Assembly: GCA_029718625.1 (NCBI GenBank)
Contig: CM056381.1
Span: 50,186,608-50,250,607 of the forward strand
DNA: 64,000 nucleotides
Direction: 5' to 3'
Origin: Synaphobranchus kaupii
Taxonomy: Eukaryota; Chordata; Actinopteri; Anguilliformes; Synaphobranchidae
Part shown: piece after piece, positions 23,879 to 34,231 of the stretch
Layout: every line of letters starts with the position of its first letter
How positions within the stretch are numbered: the first letter of the stretch is position 1
Translations under genes and position numbers: made by a program
Notes under the pieces: model-generated
Seen by the model: only the letters and a program-made list of their open reading frames with translations
The model's database searches: none
Told to the model about the DNA's origin: nothing

Positions 23879-24621
23879 CAGGGGTTCTCAATCCTGGTCC
23901 TGGGGGACCCCTGTGTATGCTGGTTTTCGTTGCAACCGCAGTTGCAATCCCAGAATTTTAACAAGCTGTTAATTTTTCTTAATTAGGTGCTTTTCATGTT
24001 TGGAGGAATTATTCGCCCACTTAAGACACATTATGTCAGAAATAGCTATGCATGCCATGTAGAACAAACTCCCCATGTTCACATTGTGCTTATTGTGCTA
24101 TATTGCAACAATTACATAAGAAAAGGTTACAAAATAATGTATTTTCACTCAAATGAAAGAGTGAAGTGAATCAATAGGCTCCTAATTAGGTTGTTGAACA
24201 CATGTGTTTAACTCAATTTTTTCTTTAAGCTTAAGACAATGCAGGTTTGGCTCGTTATCATTTGCTTTGTGTTTGAATTCTTCATTATCTACGAAATGGT
24301 TAATTTTAGTGGCCATGTGTCCACACTTTCACCAATTAGGAGCCTATTGATTCAAATCAGTCTTTAAATGGATCTGTTAAATAATTTTCTTATCTTTTTT
24401 AAATAATATAGCACAATGTGAACATGGGGTGTTTATTCTACATGGCATCCATAGCTATTTCTGATATAATGTGGCTTAAGAGGGTGAATAATTCCTCCAA
24501 ACATGACAAGCACCTAATTAAGAAAAATTAACAGCTTGTTAAAATTCTGGGATTGCAACTGTGGTTGCAACGAAAGCCAGCATACACAGGGGTCCCCCAG
24601 GACCAGGATTGAGAACCCCTG
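23879..24621. mobile_element. hAT-type foldback MITE with exact 8-bp target duplication
   Basis: The ends are CAGGGGTTCTCAATCCTGGT and its inverse. The target duplication CGTAAGAA is identical on both sides (23871-23878 and 24622-24629), as expected for hAT. The arms are inverted for roughly 300 bp each. It is inserted in the right arm of the TTAA element. A fragment of the same family is at 52114. Confidence 0.92.
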
Positions 24622-24877
24622 CGTAAGAATACACACTGAGCTATAAAAGCACATTTATCGTTGTTTTTCCATAACATTTCTAATTGCCCCGTTGACTTCT
24701 ATTGTAGCCCAGTGAGAGCCTACAGGAAATCTGTAGCGAACTCAATACTGGACCGATCAGCGAAAAAATGGACTTCATGGGTCAGGTTCATGGAAGACGG
24801 ACCGCAAATAGGGTCCAAGGTCCAAAATAGCGAACTTACCCTTTAAGTTCTTTTTTTCCCCTCAAGATTCCATTAAT

Positions 24878-24960
24878 CGAAGTGCGTAGAAAAGCATATT
24901 TTCTTACCTGCTGTCTGTGAATTTTCTCCAACTTACAATAAAAAAATTATTATCTCATAG
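24878..24960. repeat. Left arm of a 4.3 kb inverted-repeat pair
   Basis: CGAAGTGCGTAGAAAAGCAT through TTCTCCAACTTACAATAAAA is the inverse of 29121-29212. A second matching stretch (25802-25866 against 28990-29067, CCAATAGGCCTAT and CCGGAAGGGGTGAATACTT) follows further in, so the arms extend inward with an 0.8 kb insertion on the left side. Confidence 0.75.
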
Positions 24961-25167
24961 ATTTGGGTTTCTGGAAAAAACTTCCATTGACCCCCATTCA
25001 TTCTCCTCTGTTTAGCCCAGTTTTAGTGCTCATAGTCGCCCCCTGGAGGTGAAACCTGATATTCATGTGGTTGGCATATCTCTGGACTCATCCAGGCTGC
25101 GGTCCAATCCGTTAAATTTTCTGCCAGAGGTTAGGTTCTTTTCTCCGCACTTTCACTCGCCATTTCC

Positions 25168-25234
25168 AGTAGGCTCACTGGATGAGACACTGGAAGCGTT
25201 GTCCTCATTGCTAGTGAACTTTTCGGCAACTTAT
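25168..25234. repeat. Segment shared with 21037-21104
   Basis: See the copy at 21037. About 67 bp with few differences, same orientation, 4.1 kb apart. Confidence 0.7.
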
Positions 25235-26079
25235 TCTCCTGTTAGTATTAACTCTACTGCTGTTCTGGCACCAAAACAACACAATCGTAGACACTCGAAC
25301 CTAGGCTGGACAGTCTTTGCTGAAAAACTGAGATAACGGATGTGGCTCTGAGATTCCCGCATCCGGTTCCGCTCTCCCGATTTCCGCCTCCGCTTCCCCA
25401 ATTTCCGCCTCCGCTTTGTTGCTCTATTTACATTAATTCCCCGGTGAAACAAAAAGCCAAAGACAGTATTACTAATAAAAATGGATATATCTGGGCAGAT
25501 ATTTGAAGTAGTAATCATTCACAAAATTTCATCTTTGAAGCCAATAGAGCACCTTTGCATAAAAAAAATAATTGCTGAAAGAGACGTTCTCGCATGCAAC
25601 ACTTTCCTGTTGCCATACACCTGCTTTCATACAATTGGTCGATTGAAGCAGCTGACCAAAGAGCACCGCCCTCGAGCTGTTGCAAATGTATCTCAGTTTT
25701 TTGAGTGATTGTTTGCCAGGCTTTCCTCTTTTGGAGGAAAGGCTGTTGTCGCGAGGTTACTCAAACCGACGGGGAGGAGCAAGGGAGGGAGAGCGGAATT
25801 ATTCCAATAGGCCTATCTCACATTTCCGGGTAGGCAAACCGGAAGGGGTGAATACTTTTTTCCGGTAGCTTTGTTTGCTCTGGTTCTGCCCACTGAACTG
25901 TGGTTCTGCTAAAGCCCATACAGAGAGAAAACATACTATACGATCTCTGGTTCTGCTTTTATCTTCATTGAAAATTGCTGCATTCAGAAGCAACAAAGCT
26001 TGTAGTGTTTCTCGCTGCTCCATCTCCAAGAGAAAATAACCCAGACATAAGATAGGAAATTAGCTCTCTCTATTAGACA

Positions 26080-26385
26080 GCCACGTCTAGGGGCATCCCT
26101 GCTAGCTTGCACAGCTAGCTAGCAAACAAGCAAAAGGTTTTCATCAGAGCTGCTCTTAAACCAAGCTAATGTTGTCTAACGTTTGAGTGGTGGATTGAAA
26201 TAAAGACGCTTTTGTTTGCTAACTTACTTGCTACAAGTAAAATCTAGCTTAGCTTCTGTTGCTAATGTTAAAACGAGCCATGTCTGGGCATTATCCCCGC
26301 TAGCAAGCAAGCAATAAGCGTTTAATCAGAGCAGCTCTTAAACTAGCTAGCCAACAAGCTAGCGGTATCTGATGTTTCAGTGCTC
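26080..26385. repeat. Diverged tandem duplication of about 200 bp
   Basis: GGCATCCCTGCTAGC...TCATCAGAGCTGCTCTTAAA (26092-26160) recurs as GGCATTATCCCCGCTAGC...AATCAGAGCAGCTCTTAAA (26287-26341). Both are rich in GCTAGCTAG. Confidence 0.5.
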
Positions 26386-26870
26386 AATTTTTCTGTTTTA
26401 ATTAGCTTGTGTGGTTCAGTGAACAGCTCATCCCGTCATTAGTCAGATTATGATATAGCTTTAAATTAACCAGGCAGAAACTATTACAAAATATAGCTGC
26501 AAGCAGCGACTATACGGGGTCCAAGCAAAAGGTTGTACTTTTGTTGCAATCATGTTACATTGGTTTCCTTTTACAATCGAGTCTCGGAAGGTATACGTGA
26601 TGCATGTAGCTGCATGACGTGAGTGTGGAAACATGAATGTGTATAAAAGGTCAAACTGTTTTCAGACCACCACCTTCAGTTAATTCTGGGTAAACTGAAT
26701 AATTTGAGAAGACATTCATGAAAGAGACCTTCACTCTGAGGCAATGCCTAGATATTAACTGAAAAAATGTCTTTTAGTGTTTCCTACCCCATTAATGTGA
26801 AAATAAGATTTGTAGATGTGAAAAGCATAAGAAAGCGCATGTCGTGTTGTCGAAAAGAAACGCAACCTTT

Positions 26871-26943
26871 GGTACCCGGTGGGATTTGAACCCGAGTCTC
26901 CGACATCGAAGGCAATCGCTCTAACCGCAAAGCCATTGCACAT
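26871..26943 (-). repeat. tRNA-like sequence 1 (SINE-like or tRNA pseudogene)
   Basis: On the minus strand GGCTTTGCGGTTAGAGCG resembles an A box and GGGTTCAAATCCC a B box, with tRNA-like spacing. The two ends do not pair to form an acceptor stem, so it is not a working tRNA gene. Flanking sequence is shared with the second copy at 27183. Confidence 0.6.
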
Positions 26944-27182
26944 GTCGCGTTGTATGGGGAGAATTAGTTGAGGGTATTGAGTATTTTTGATGAAGAATTT
27001 GGCAGGAAAAAGAATAACTTTATTAAAACTTTATTTGTTTCACTCATTTAAGTACTAGTGAAACAGTGAATAGTTAATATAGTAAAATCTCTTCGCCTTT
27101 GCAATAATGTGAAAAGAACATTATTAAGTGTGAAAAGCATAACAAACTGTCCATTGTTTTCATCGAAAAGAAAAGTAACCTA

Positions 27183-27249
27183 CGGTGGGGATTGAACCCG
27201 GGTCTCCCGCATACCGAGCCATTCCTCTTACCACTAAGCCATAACAGTC
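27183..27249 (-). repeat. tRNA-like sequence 2 (Gly-like)
   Basis: On the minus strand TGGCTTAGTGGTAAGAG (A-box-like) is followed by GCGGGAGACCCGGGTTCAAT then CCC (B box), close to tRNA-Gly in the T-arm region. No acceptor stem forms. The 3'-side flank, GTGAAAAGCATAACAAAC and TCGAAAAGAAAAGTAACC, parallels that of copy 1, so both are members of one repeat. Confidence 0.6.
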
Positions 27250-28085
27250 AACCTGCGGCTGCCCGGTGATTGATCACGACACATAATTTTCAATGTTTAA
27301 AACACAACAGTGATTTTTCATGAAGGGAAATGTTAATAGCATTTCCAAAATGGCGGCCAATCCAAGATGGCAGCGACATATATGGGACATACATATGTTC
27401 CAGATGAGGAAATTGATCACTACAGAAAGTTTTAAATGTCTAAAACATAATGGTGATTTTTTATGAATTTTTGAATAAAAAAAAAAATATTATGCTCTAT
27501 AGCGCCACCATTTGATTCTATTGAGCCAACACTTTAGAGTTTGGCTCATAACATGAGTGCAAGTATAGAAACTAAATGTTTTTAATATCCATTGAAGAAC
27601 TGAAGAGTTATTAGCGTTTTTGTCACTAGCCACGCCCACAAGTTTTTATTGGCTTACTGCGATCAGGATATTTGGAAAATCGGAAAATCGCTTCCTAGCT
27701 TTTTTGGAGAATCGTCCCCTGAACAAATGGGTGTGAGTTGCATGTGGATATGTCAAATGGTCTCGGAGGAGTTCGATTTTATAGGTTTTTCACAAAATGC
27801 AAATTTGCAAAAGATCTAATATGGCGGACCTCATTGGTCCTAATGGCAAAGTTATTTGCCACGAACCAACGAATATGAGGCAATAATAATTTTGAAGATA
27901 GGCTAAACGGTTCAAACGTTATAGCCCAAAAGATTATAGAATTTCACTTTGTCTCTATAGCGCCACCATCAGGTCAATTGGCTTGGAATTTGCTGTACAT
28001 GTGTCGTGTCGCAAGTGTCTACATGTGTGCCAAGTTTCAGCCAAAGTTATCATGTGGTTTTGCTGCAATTGTAACAAACGTGGGA

Positions 28086-28222
28086 ATAATAATAATAATA
28101 ATAATAAAACCAGCGAAAACAATAGGGTTCCAGCACTACGTGCTTGGACCCCTAATAATAATAATAATAATAATAAAACCAGCGAAAACAATAGGGTTCC
28201 AGCACTACGTGCTTGGACCCCT
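28086..28222. repeat. Tandem duplicate of the repeat's right end
   Basis: Two 68-bp units, each an AAT run followed by AAACCAGCGAAAACAATAGG and ending in TGCTTGGACCCCT. They are identical apart from run length. Confidence 0.9.
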
Positions 28223-28989
28223 AAATATAAAGCCATTTATAAATATAGGCTATATGCCCAAGTATCATAGAAGCAAGGTTATTGTTACTTTTGACGCCAA
28301 ATAATTACATATTGTCAAACAAAAGCTTAAAACTAGCTAACATAATAGGATTCACTTACTAGCGAAAATGCTAACACTATAGGTTTACCGTAGGATGCTA
28401 GCTAAAGTTAGTTAATCTATTGATAAAGAACACATTTTTATGACACTTCAGCATCTTAGCTAGGTTATTGACATATTAGTCAGATGTTTATGAGTGCTTA
28501 TGTAACATTTCTCACATGAAAATAGTGAGCAGGGCTGGGGTATCACCGGCTTCTTGCTAACTGAACCCAGCCCAGCCACTGCAGTACGCCTTCATTATGC
28601 TTGTTAAGCTAACGTTAGCTTGGTTAAATATTTGTTAACTGTAAATTTTCTGTAGCGTTTTGTATCTCCTGCCGCAAATTTTTATGTTTTGTTGCACATA
28701 ATTAGAAGCACTGTGGAATGTCAAGTTTAATTAGCCAGGTAGCCACGTTAGCTAGCTAGGCTATGCATGCTAGTCTTTCCTCTACCTGTCTGCCTACCTT
28801 CATAATTAATACATTTCTCAAAAAAGAACACATAACACCTTGTCAAACCTCACATAACCCTGAAACTTGTCAGCAATGGAGATAACGTCCGACATTGTGA
28901 CTTTTGGGAGTGATATTAGGGGCTGGGAAAAACACACATCTCATCCAGATCCATGGTTTCCAATGGGGACTTACAGATGTCCCTAGCAC
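28223..28989. other. No gene recognised
   Basis: AT-rich DNA with GTTAGCTAGCTAGG-type runs near 28605 and 28750. Confidence 0.45.
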
Positions 28990-29120
28990 CGGAAGTAAGT
29001 ATTCACCCCTTCCGGTCTAGATCGCATCTACATCTTGTGAAATAGGCCTATTGGACCACACTTGCACTCAGAAATTCCCCAGAGCCGGACGCCAGCAGAC
29101 CATTGACAAATGAGTTATAA

Positions 29121-29212
29121 GAGATAATCTATAAGAGATAATAATTTTTTATTGTAAGTTGGAGAAAACTCACAGAGAGCAGGCAAGAAAATATGCCTTT
29201 CTACGCACTTCG
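29121..29212. repeat. Right arm of the 4.3 kb inverted-repeat pair
   Basis: Inverse of 24878-24960. The outer boundary is at TTCG (29212), after which the two flanks no longer match. Confidence 0.75.
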
Positions 29213-29459
29213 AAAATTTTCATAAGACGGCAAGCTCAAACAAATATCTCAATTTTTATTCTGGCAAAAGAGCCAGAATGGAGAACTAGACTGACAATAC
29301 ATGTATTGATAAGACAGCACTTTAAAATACCTCATAAGCAGGAATGGGGAATAATACACTTGTAGGCTATGTTAAAAAATACCTCTGAATCAAATATATT
29401 AATAAACTGCAATCTAAATGGTGGATGCATAGCCTAGATTGCTTTGCAGGTTGCACAGA

Positions 29460-30900
29460 AGTACAAAATATAACTGTAATGGGGCGTGATGTGTGAGGTA
29501 GGAGGAGCCAAACGCAGCAAGGGGATTCTTTAAGCCCTAGGGCCACTAAGGCGGGAAACCCCGCAGATAAGGGAGGAGACAAGACAGAGAACACACACAC
29601 GCCACAGCTACAGACCGGCTCACTGATACACACCAAAAAAGTAGAAGCACAAACGCCTGGTTTAACAACAAGAAAACCCAACAAGGCGAAAGGGAACAAA
29701 GAACTGCTACCCCATACTTCTACAAGCCAAGTAACTAAAAGGCAAGCCGGAAATAACAAACGCCCTGTCTCGGCAACGAGACGCATAAGAACAGGCGAGT
29801 AGCATAATGGCACAAATACACACCAACGCGAAATAGTAGAAGTACAAACGCCTGGTTTCACAGCAAGAAATCCAAATAAGGAGAAAGGGAACAAAGAACT
29901 GCTACCCCATACTTCCACGTGCTAAGTAAATAAAAGGCCAGCAATAATAAACGCCCTGCCTCAGAAATGAGGCGCAAGAATAGGCGAGTAGCATAAAAGG
30001 TACACATAAAACATATAACCAACAAACACTGAAAACTAATGCGAATTAGAATGCCAGGAGGCGAAAGGAACGGAGATCTAACGTTCCAAGGCTACTCTCA
30101 GACTCGCAGTCAAACGCAAACATGTCCACAACATCGCCCAATCTTCCCCACAGGAAGACATGCACCGACAGACGAAACAGAACTACAGTTCCGAACAAAA
30201 TCGTCAAACTCCATATACGGATAAAGGCACACAGGGACGAAAGGACAGCTGCACCGGAATTACCGGCCATCTGACTAGCGCAAGCGAAATAGAAAATACG
30301 AGCCCTGCCTCTAAGAATAAATAGAGCACTAAAGTCAGTATGAAAAAACACCCTGTCTCTCAATAAACAAACTCCTCTTTCTTGCTTTCAGAGAAGACAG
30401 CAGATAGAGAGAGGAGAAAGAGACAGCAAATGGCAAATGATCTAGGCAAACTACAAAGGACAGACCAGAAAGCGGAGACTGAAATGAGCACACAAAACAG
30501 GAATTAAACCTGACAGCTCAAAGCACAAAGACAAGTCCCGCAAAACTCCAATAAAGCACAACAGAGCACAATGGAGCAAAACGGTCTCCTTAAAACACTA
30601 GAGCAAACATACTGGCTTAAACTTTAAAAAGGGCTTAATAAACCGCACACAAAACAGCACAAATAATACCAAACAGCACACCACAGCACAAACAACAAAC
30701 AAACAATCTCGAAGCCCCCGAACGAAGGAAACGGGAGGCTTAAATAGCTCTCAGTGACCACGCACAGGTGTGGACGCTAACAGAAGCTCCGCAATCTCAG
30801 CAGGGCGGAGCAAGCATCTACCAAAAGGGCAGCGCCCTCGCGTGGCCACTAAGGAAAACGACCGCATAGGGAAACAGGGTAAAAACCGTGACAATAACAG
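29460..30900. repeat. Repeat-rich region with tandem 200-bp units
   Basis: Two units share GTAGAAGYACAAACGCCTGG, GGGAACAAAGAACTGCTACC, CCATACTTCYAC and GGCGAGTAGCATAA (29640-29806 and 29838-29992). A third partial echo, CCCTGCCTCTAAGAATAA, occurs near 30303. This tandem structure creates a 183-residue minus-strand frame (29367-29918) with internal duplication. The strand is A/C-rich throughout, with short (AC)n near 29594. The region resembles a fish retroelement leader or terminal repeat, but no family was recognised. Confidence 0.55.
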
Positions 30901-31700
30901 AGGCGAGCAACCTGTATTGAATATGAAATCCAAGCAAAATGTAGCCTATTTTTAATATTTATTTCCCATAAGCATGCACTGGCTCGTTTGCTGGATAGCC
31001 CGCTGAACTGCAACAAGCTGATTATGTAGCTAGTTATCGTAAACTATTCGCTGGAGATACAGTTTAAAGCGATTTTCTCAAACCACTAAATCAATGTTAT
31101 ATCCTAATTTATTCAACATTTCAGCCGTGCAAAAAAAAAACTTTTAAAAGATATCTTTAGATATGTTTAGGATATTTCCTGAGACATAAGCAAAGGGGTT
31201 AAATTTAAACTTCCGAAACAGGAAGCTTGGCGTTACAGTAAAGGATTCTGGGCAATTTCACTGCCCGAAGTCTGCAGTCTTGCGGACTCGTTCCCTCGAG
31301 CCAAATCGAGGGTTGAGGGACTCATTTTACGTTGCCTACTTCACTTGCATTTCTCACGGATTGGACCGCACTCACCCTTGGCAACGCCGAACTTGGGATT
31401 CCTCCAAGTGGAGGTGCAGGAGGGCAGAACATTTAACAGATTTGACCGCAGCCTCAAAACGTTTTTTACGAGGCCGTGGGAAGGCAATGGGTGACGTCAC
31501 AACAACAGAACAGGATGCCTGTATGGGACAGCTAATGACGTTCAGTCCTCCCCAGTCCCTTTTTTCACCTGGCTGTCTGGTCCGAGGATTTTGGTTGGGG
31601 GTTCAGTGGAGGAGCGGAGTCAGTAGCCTACAACATTTTCCTATTTTGTGAACATGCTTTGGTTCTTAGTTCGTCTTGATTTGGTAGTTACTTCTCCATT
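30901..31700. other. No gene recognised
   Basis: The longest plus-strand frame (31280-31651, 123 codons) has no recognisable domain and no coding-like bias. Otherwise intergenic. Confidence 0.4.
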
Positions 31701-31905
31701 CAACTCAAAACTTTTAAACAAACTTTATTCAAAAAGAGATAACTAAATAGAAAATGGATTAAAAACAGGTTAGAGGGGAAAAAAAGGTTCAAATGAACTT
31801 GTTACATAAAAGCTCAGTAATTAATTAGCACAGAGAGAGGAGTGCTAGAGTGGACTCGAGAGGGCTGTCTCTCTTCCTCTTCATATGATGGGCTTTAAAG
31901 AGGGG

Positions 31906-32589
31906 TTATCTCTTGCTTTCAGGAGGAACTTGCCCCCCAGCACTGCAAATCTCTCCTCCAGGGTGCACAGTCCAGACAGCAAGGTTTTGGATTGTCTGGA
32001 GTCTCTTTAACTGCACAGCAGAATACTCAAAGAGTGGTCTTATGTACGACTGATATACCCTGATAGCTGTCATGGGGGAAGCTTCACTCTGCCTCCTACA
32101 GAGCACTTTAAGGTGGTTGAGTCTCTTTTTAGCCTCTTTCTCCAGGGAATCTATGTGGAAGCTCCACTTCATATTTTTTTGAAGGTGACCCCTAAGAACT
32201 TTGCAGTGGGGGTAGCCTGTAGGGTCTGACCAGATAGCTGCAGTTTCAGTGTAGTGTTTCTCTTTTTTTGTTTGGCGAAGAGAACACACGGTATTTAGTG
32301 GGTTCAACTTGACCCTCCACATGTTGGCCCAGCCCTCTATCGCCATGATGCTCCTCTGCAGCTTTTTCTCTGCATATTTTGCATTTTTGGATGATGCCCA
32401 GTATCAGAGGTCATCTGCAAACTGGGACACCTGGCCATCTCCTGGGGGAGGGTAATAAATATCTGATATATACATTAAAAACAGTAGCAGACTGAGGGCG
32501 AAGCCTTGAGAGACACCTGCCTCTGGAGAGAACCGTGTTGTCACAGTGACTTTGTCCATATTTTTATAGAGCTCCGTAGTCTTTGACAT
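31906..32589 (-). pseudogene. Non-LTR retrotransposon reverse transcriptase fragment
   Basis: Minus-strand frames carry the RT core. EAGVSQGFALSLLLFLMYIS corresponds to the GxxQG/SPLLF motif, and QFADDL is the catalytic xxDD box (32404-32589). A TGA follows two codons later. A second frame, 31906-32346, continues with AIEGWANMWRVKLNP, then KWSFHIDSLEKEAKKRLNHL and RVYQSYIRPLFEYSAV, the RT thumb region of Jockey/L2-like LINEs. Both the endonuclease domain and the C-terminus are missing. A minus-strand AATAAA-like end near 31715 could be the LINE's 3' end. Confidence 0.85.
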
Positions 32590-32961
32590 ACATGTGATAC
32601 AAGGTCCATTATATACTCACTACCCGTCATGTGTTGTGAACTGGTGCAATTTGCTTTACATGGTCAAAATTATTTTTTACATTTTTATATACAGTGCCCT
32701 CTACAATTATTGGCACCCCTGGTAAAGATCAGTAAAAAGGGTTATAAAAAAATCACCTTTTGGTGAGCTTAATCTCACACTGAAAAAATTAGAAAAATCC
32801 AACCTTTAATTGAAGTAAATTTATTCTGGGGGAAAAAAAAATCCCTCATCAAGAAATCATTATTTTTAACAAAACCACGTGTGCCCTGCATTTATATATA
32901 GAATAAAGTATGTAAAGTATCCTTTGCATGCCATGACTTTCTGATGTCTGTGAACCAGCAA

Positions 32962-33498
32962 CATCAAAAGACTCTTGATACCTTATTTTCTGGTACTCTT
33001 ACAAGCGATACTATAACATCTCTGCATTTGAATGGATATCTATGGGAATTGGGGGGTGGGACTACATTTAGCTGTAAATTACACTGGAACAGTATGGAAC
33101 ACATGGTTGGCTAAATGGCTCTAATTCATCAAGGGTCTGACGTATCAAACAAGCCTTAAACCATCACTCTGCTGCCAGAAATACAGTAGATATGGACGGA
33201 TAACTTGAAGGGTTTCTTCTCCTGACTTATTTTTCCATAGAGTCCATAAGAAAATTTGTCAGGAGAAACAACCCTTAAAGTGATCCATCCATGCATATCT
33301 GGCAGCAGAGTGATGGTTTCATGCTCGTTTGAGACCTCAGACCCTTGATGACTTACAGCCATTTTACCAACCATGTACTCCATACTATTCCAGCATAATT
33401 TACAGCTAAATCTAGTCCCATCCCCCAATTCCCATAGAGATCCATCCAAATGCAGAGACGTTATAGTATCGCTTGTAAGAGCACCAGAAAATAAGATA
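32962..33498. repeat. Palindromic core module, copy in family C
   Basis: Same module as at 3749-4310. Both arms are present up to the insertion, and the last 18 bp of the right arm resume at 34232. Confidence 0.85.
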
Positions 33499-34231
33499 TA
33501 GAATAACTTTTATTTTCTCGAAAGGGAACTTCAGTTGTAGCCACCAGCAACAACAAAAAAGACATAGACAGTGGGGCAGACCCACAAAACACAAACAAAC
33601 ATATAAAATGCCAATATATGTACAGCCAAACGTCATGATTAAAATAGCCCCCGCTCTCCCAAGATGTCCAATGTCATCAACCAGTCCAACACACAAACTC
33701 CGCCTCGGCGCCTCCACGACTTTCCTTCATGGGCTACATGCAGTGTTGCGGTCTCTGTCCACTGTCGAAACAGAGCTCAGCCTTCCCAGTCACCGCCTCA
33801 CTCCTCCCCCGCATTATCTTCTCCTTCCCTGGTTGCCTTTTGAAGATTGCCCGCAGTCCCAAATCAGTCCCGGCATCTTCAACTCCGGTGAAGAGCGATG
33901 GTAAACTCCGTGGCTGCAATGTACATTTCCGAGCATAATGCGAATGCGTCTCCATGGTGACGACCACAAACAAAATCATCCCGTGAGACAATCCGTCAAT
34001 ATTATAAAAACGAGCAGCAGGAGTGCCCCGAAAAATCTCCAGTCCGCTTCCCCATCCCACAACAGACACACAGCGCATGAAAAAAACAAAAGACAAAAGC
34101 CCGACACAACAAAACACATTCAAATTAACAAACGCGAACATGAGAGACAGCTGGACTACATGTCGCCATTACAGCGCCATGTGACGTCTTTATATAAATA
34201 ATATTAATTTATAATAATATATTTATATAAT
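33499..34231 (-). mobile_element. Insertion in the family C element, possibly a 5'-truncated LINE
   Basis: It splits the right arm of the core module at ATAAGATAT. Read on the minus strand it ends AAGTTCCCTTTCGAGAAAAT then AAAAGTTATTC, resembling the short-repeat 3' tail of fish LINEs. A 135-codon minus-strand frame (33734-34141) has no recognisable domain. Identity is tentative. Confidence 0.4.

Larger units (their letters stand above)
23125..24842. mobile_element. TTAA-target (piggyBac-like) foldback element with an internal acidic frame
   Basis: TTAA lies on both sides (23121-23124 and 24843-24846). The ends AGGGTAAGTTCGCTATTTTG are inverted repeats of about 260 bp (23125-23400 against 23846-23870 plus 24630-24842). 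A hAT MITE sits inside the right arm at 23879-24621. Between the arms (23401-23845) is unique sequence containing an open frame rich in Asp and Glu. TTAA target use suggests piggyBac or a related superfamily. No transposase is present. Confidence 0.85.
24961..26490. other. Interior of the inverted-repeat region, no gene recognised
   Basis: Contains the shared segment at 25168-25234 and a run of CCGATTTCCGCCTCCGCTTC-type triplicated sequence at 25361-25415. A diverged local duplication spans 26080-26385. No convincing exon. Confidence 0.45.
26491..28222. mobile_element. Common fish repeat with GGGGTCCAAGCA ends, class uncertain
   Basis: The left side reads TAGCTGCAAGCAGCGAC then ACGGGGTCCAAGCA. 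The right end reads CAATAGGGTTCCAGCACTAC then GTGCTTGGACCCC, so the outer 12 bp are inverted. Internal motifs such as CTATAGCGCCACCAT (27498 and 27956) are familiar from a repeat dispersed in many fish genomes. Two tRNA-like sequences lie inside. The right end is present twice in tandem. The coding content is nil and the superfamily cannot be stated. Confidence 0.65.

Noticed and set aside
26871..27249. Functional tRNA genes
   Set aside because: A- and B-box-like words are present but acceptor stems do not pair, so they are SINE-like or pseudogenes.
27955..28304. Frames with Ile or Asn runs on both strands
   Set aside because: Translated AAT microsatellite within the duplicated repeat end.
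29367..29918. 183-codon minus-strand frame with internal duplication
   Set aside because: Produced by the tandem DNA repeat. No domain recognised and composition not coding-like.
31280..31651. 123-codon plus-strand frame
   Set aside because: No recognisable motif, no splice context and likely chance.
33734..34141. 135-codon minus-strand frame
   Set aside because: Inside an insertion of uncertain type, with no conserved motif.
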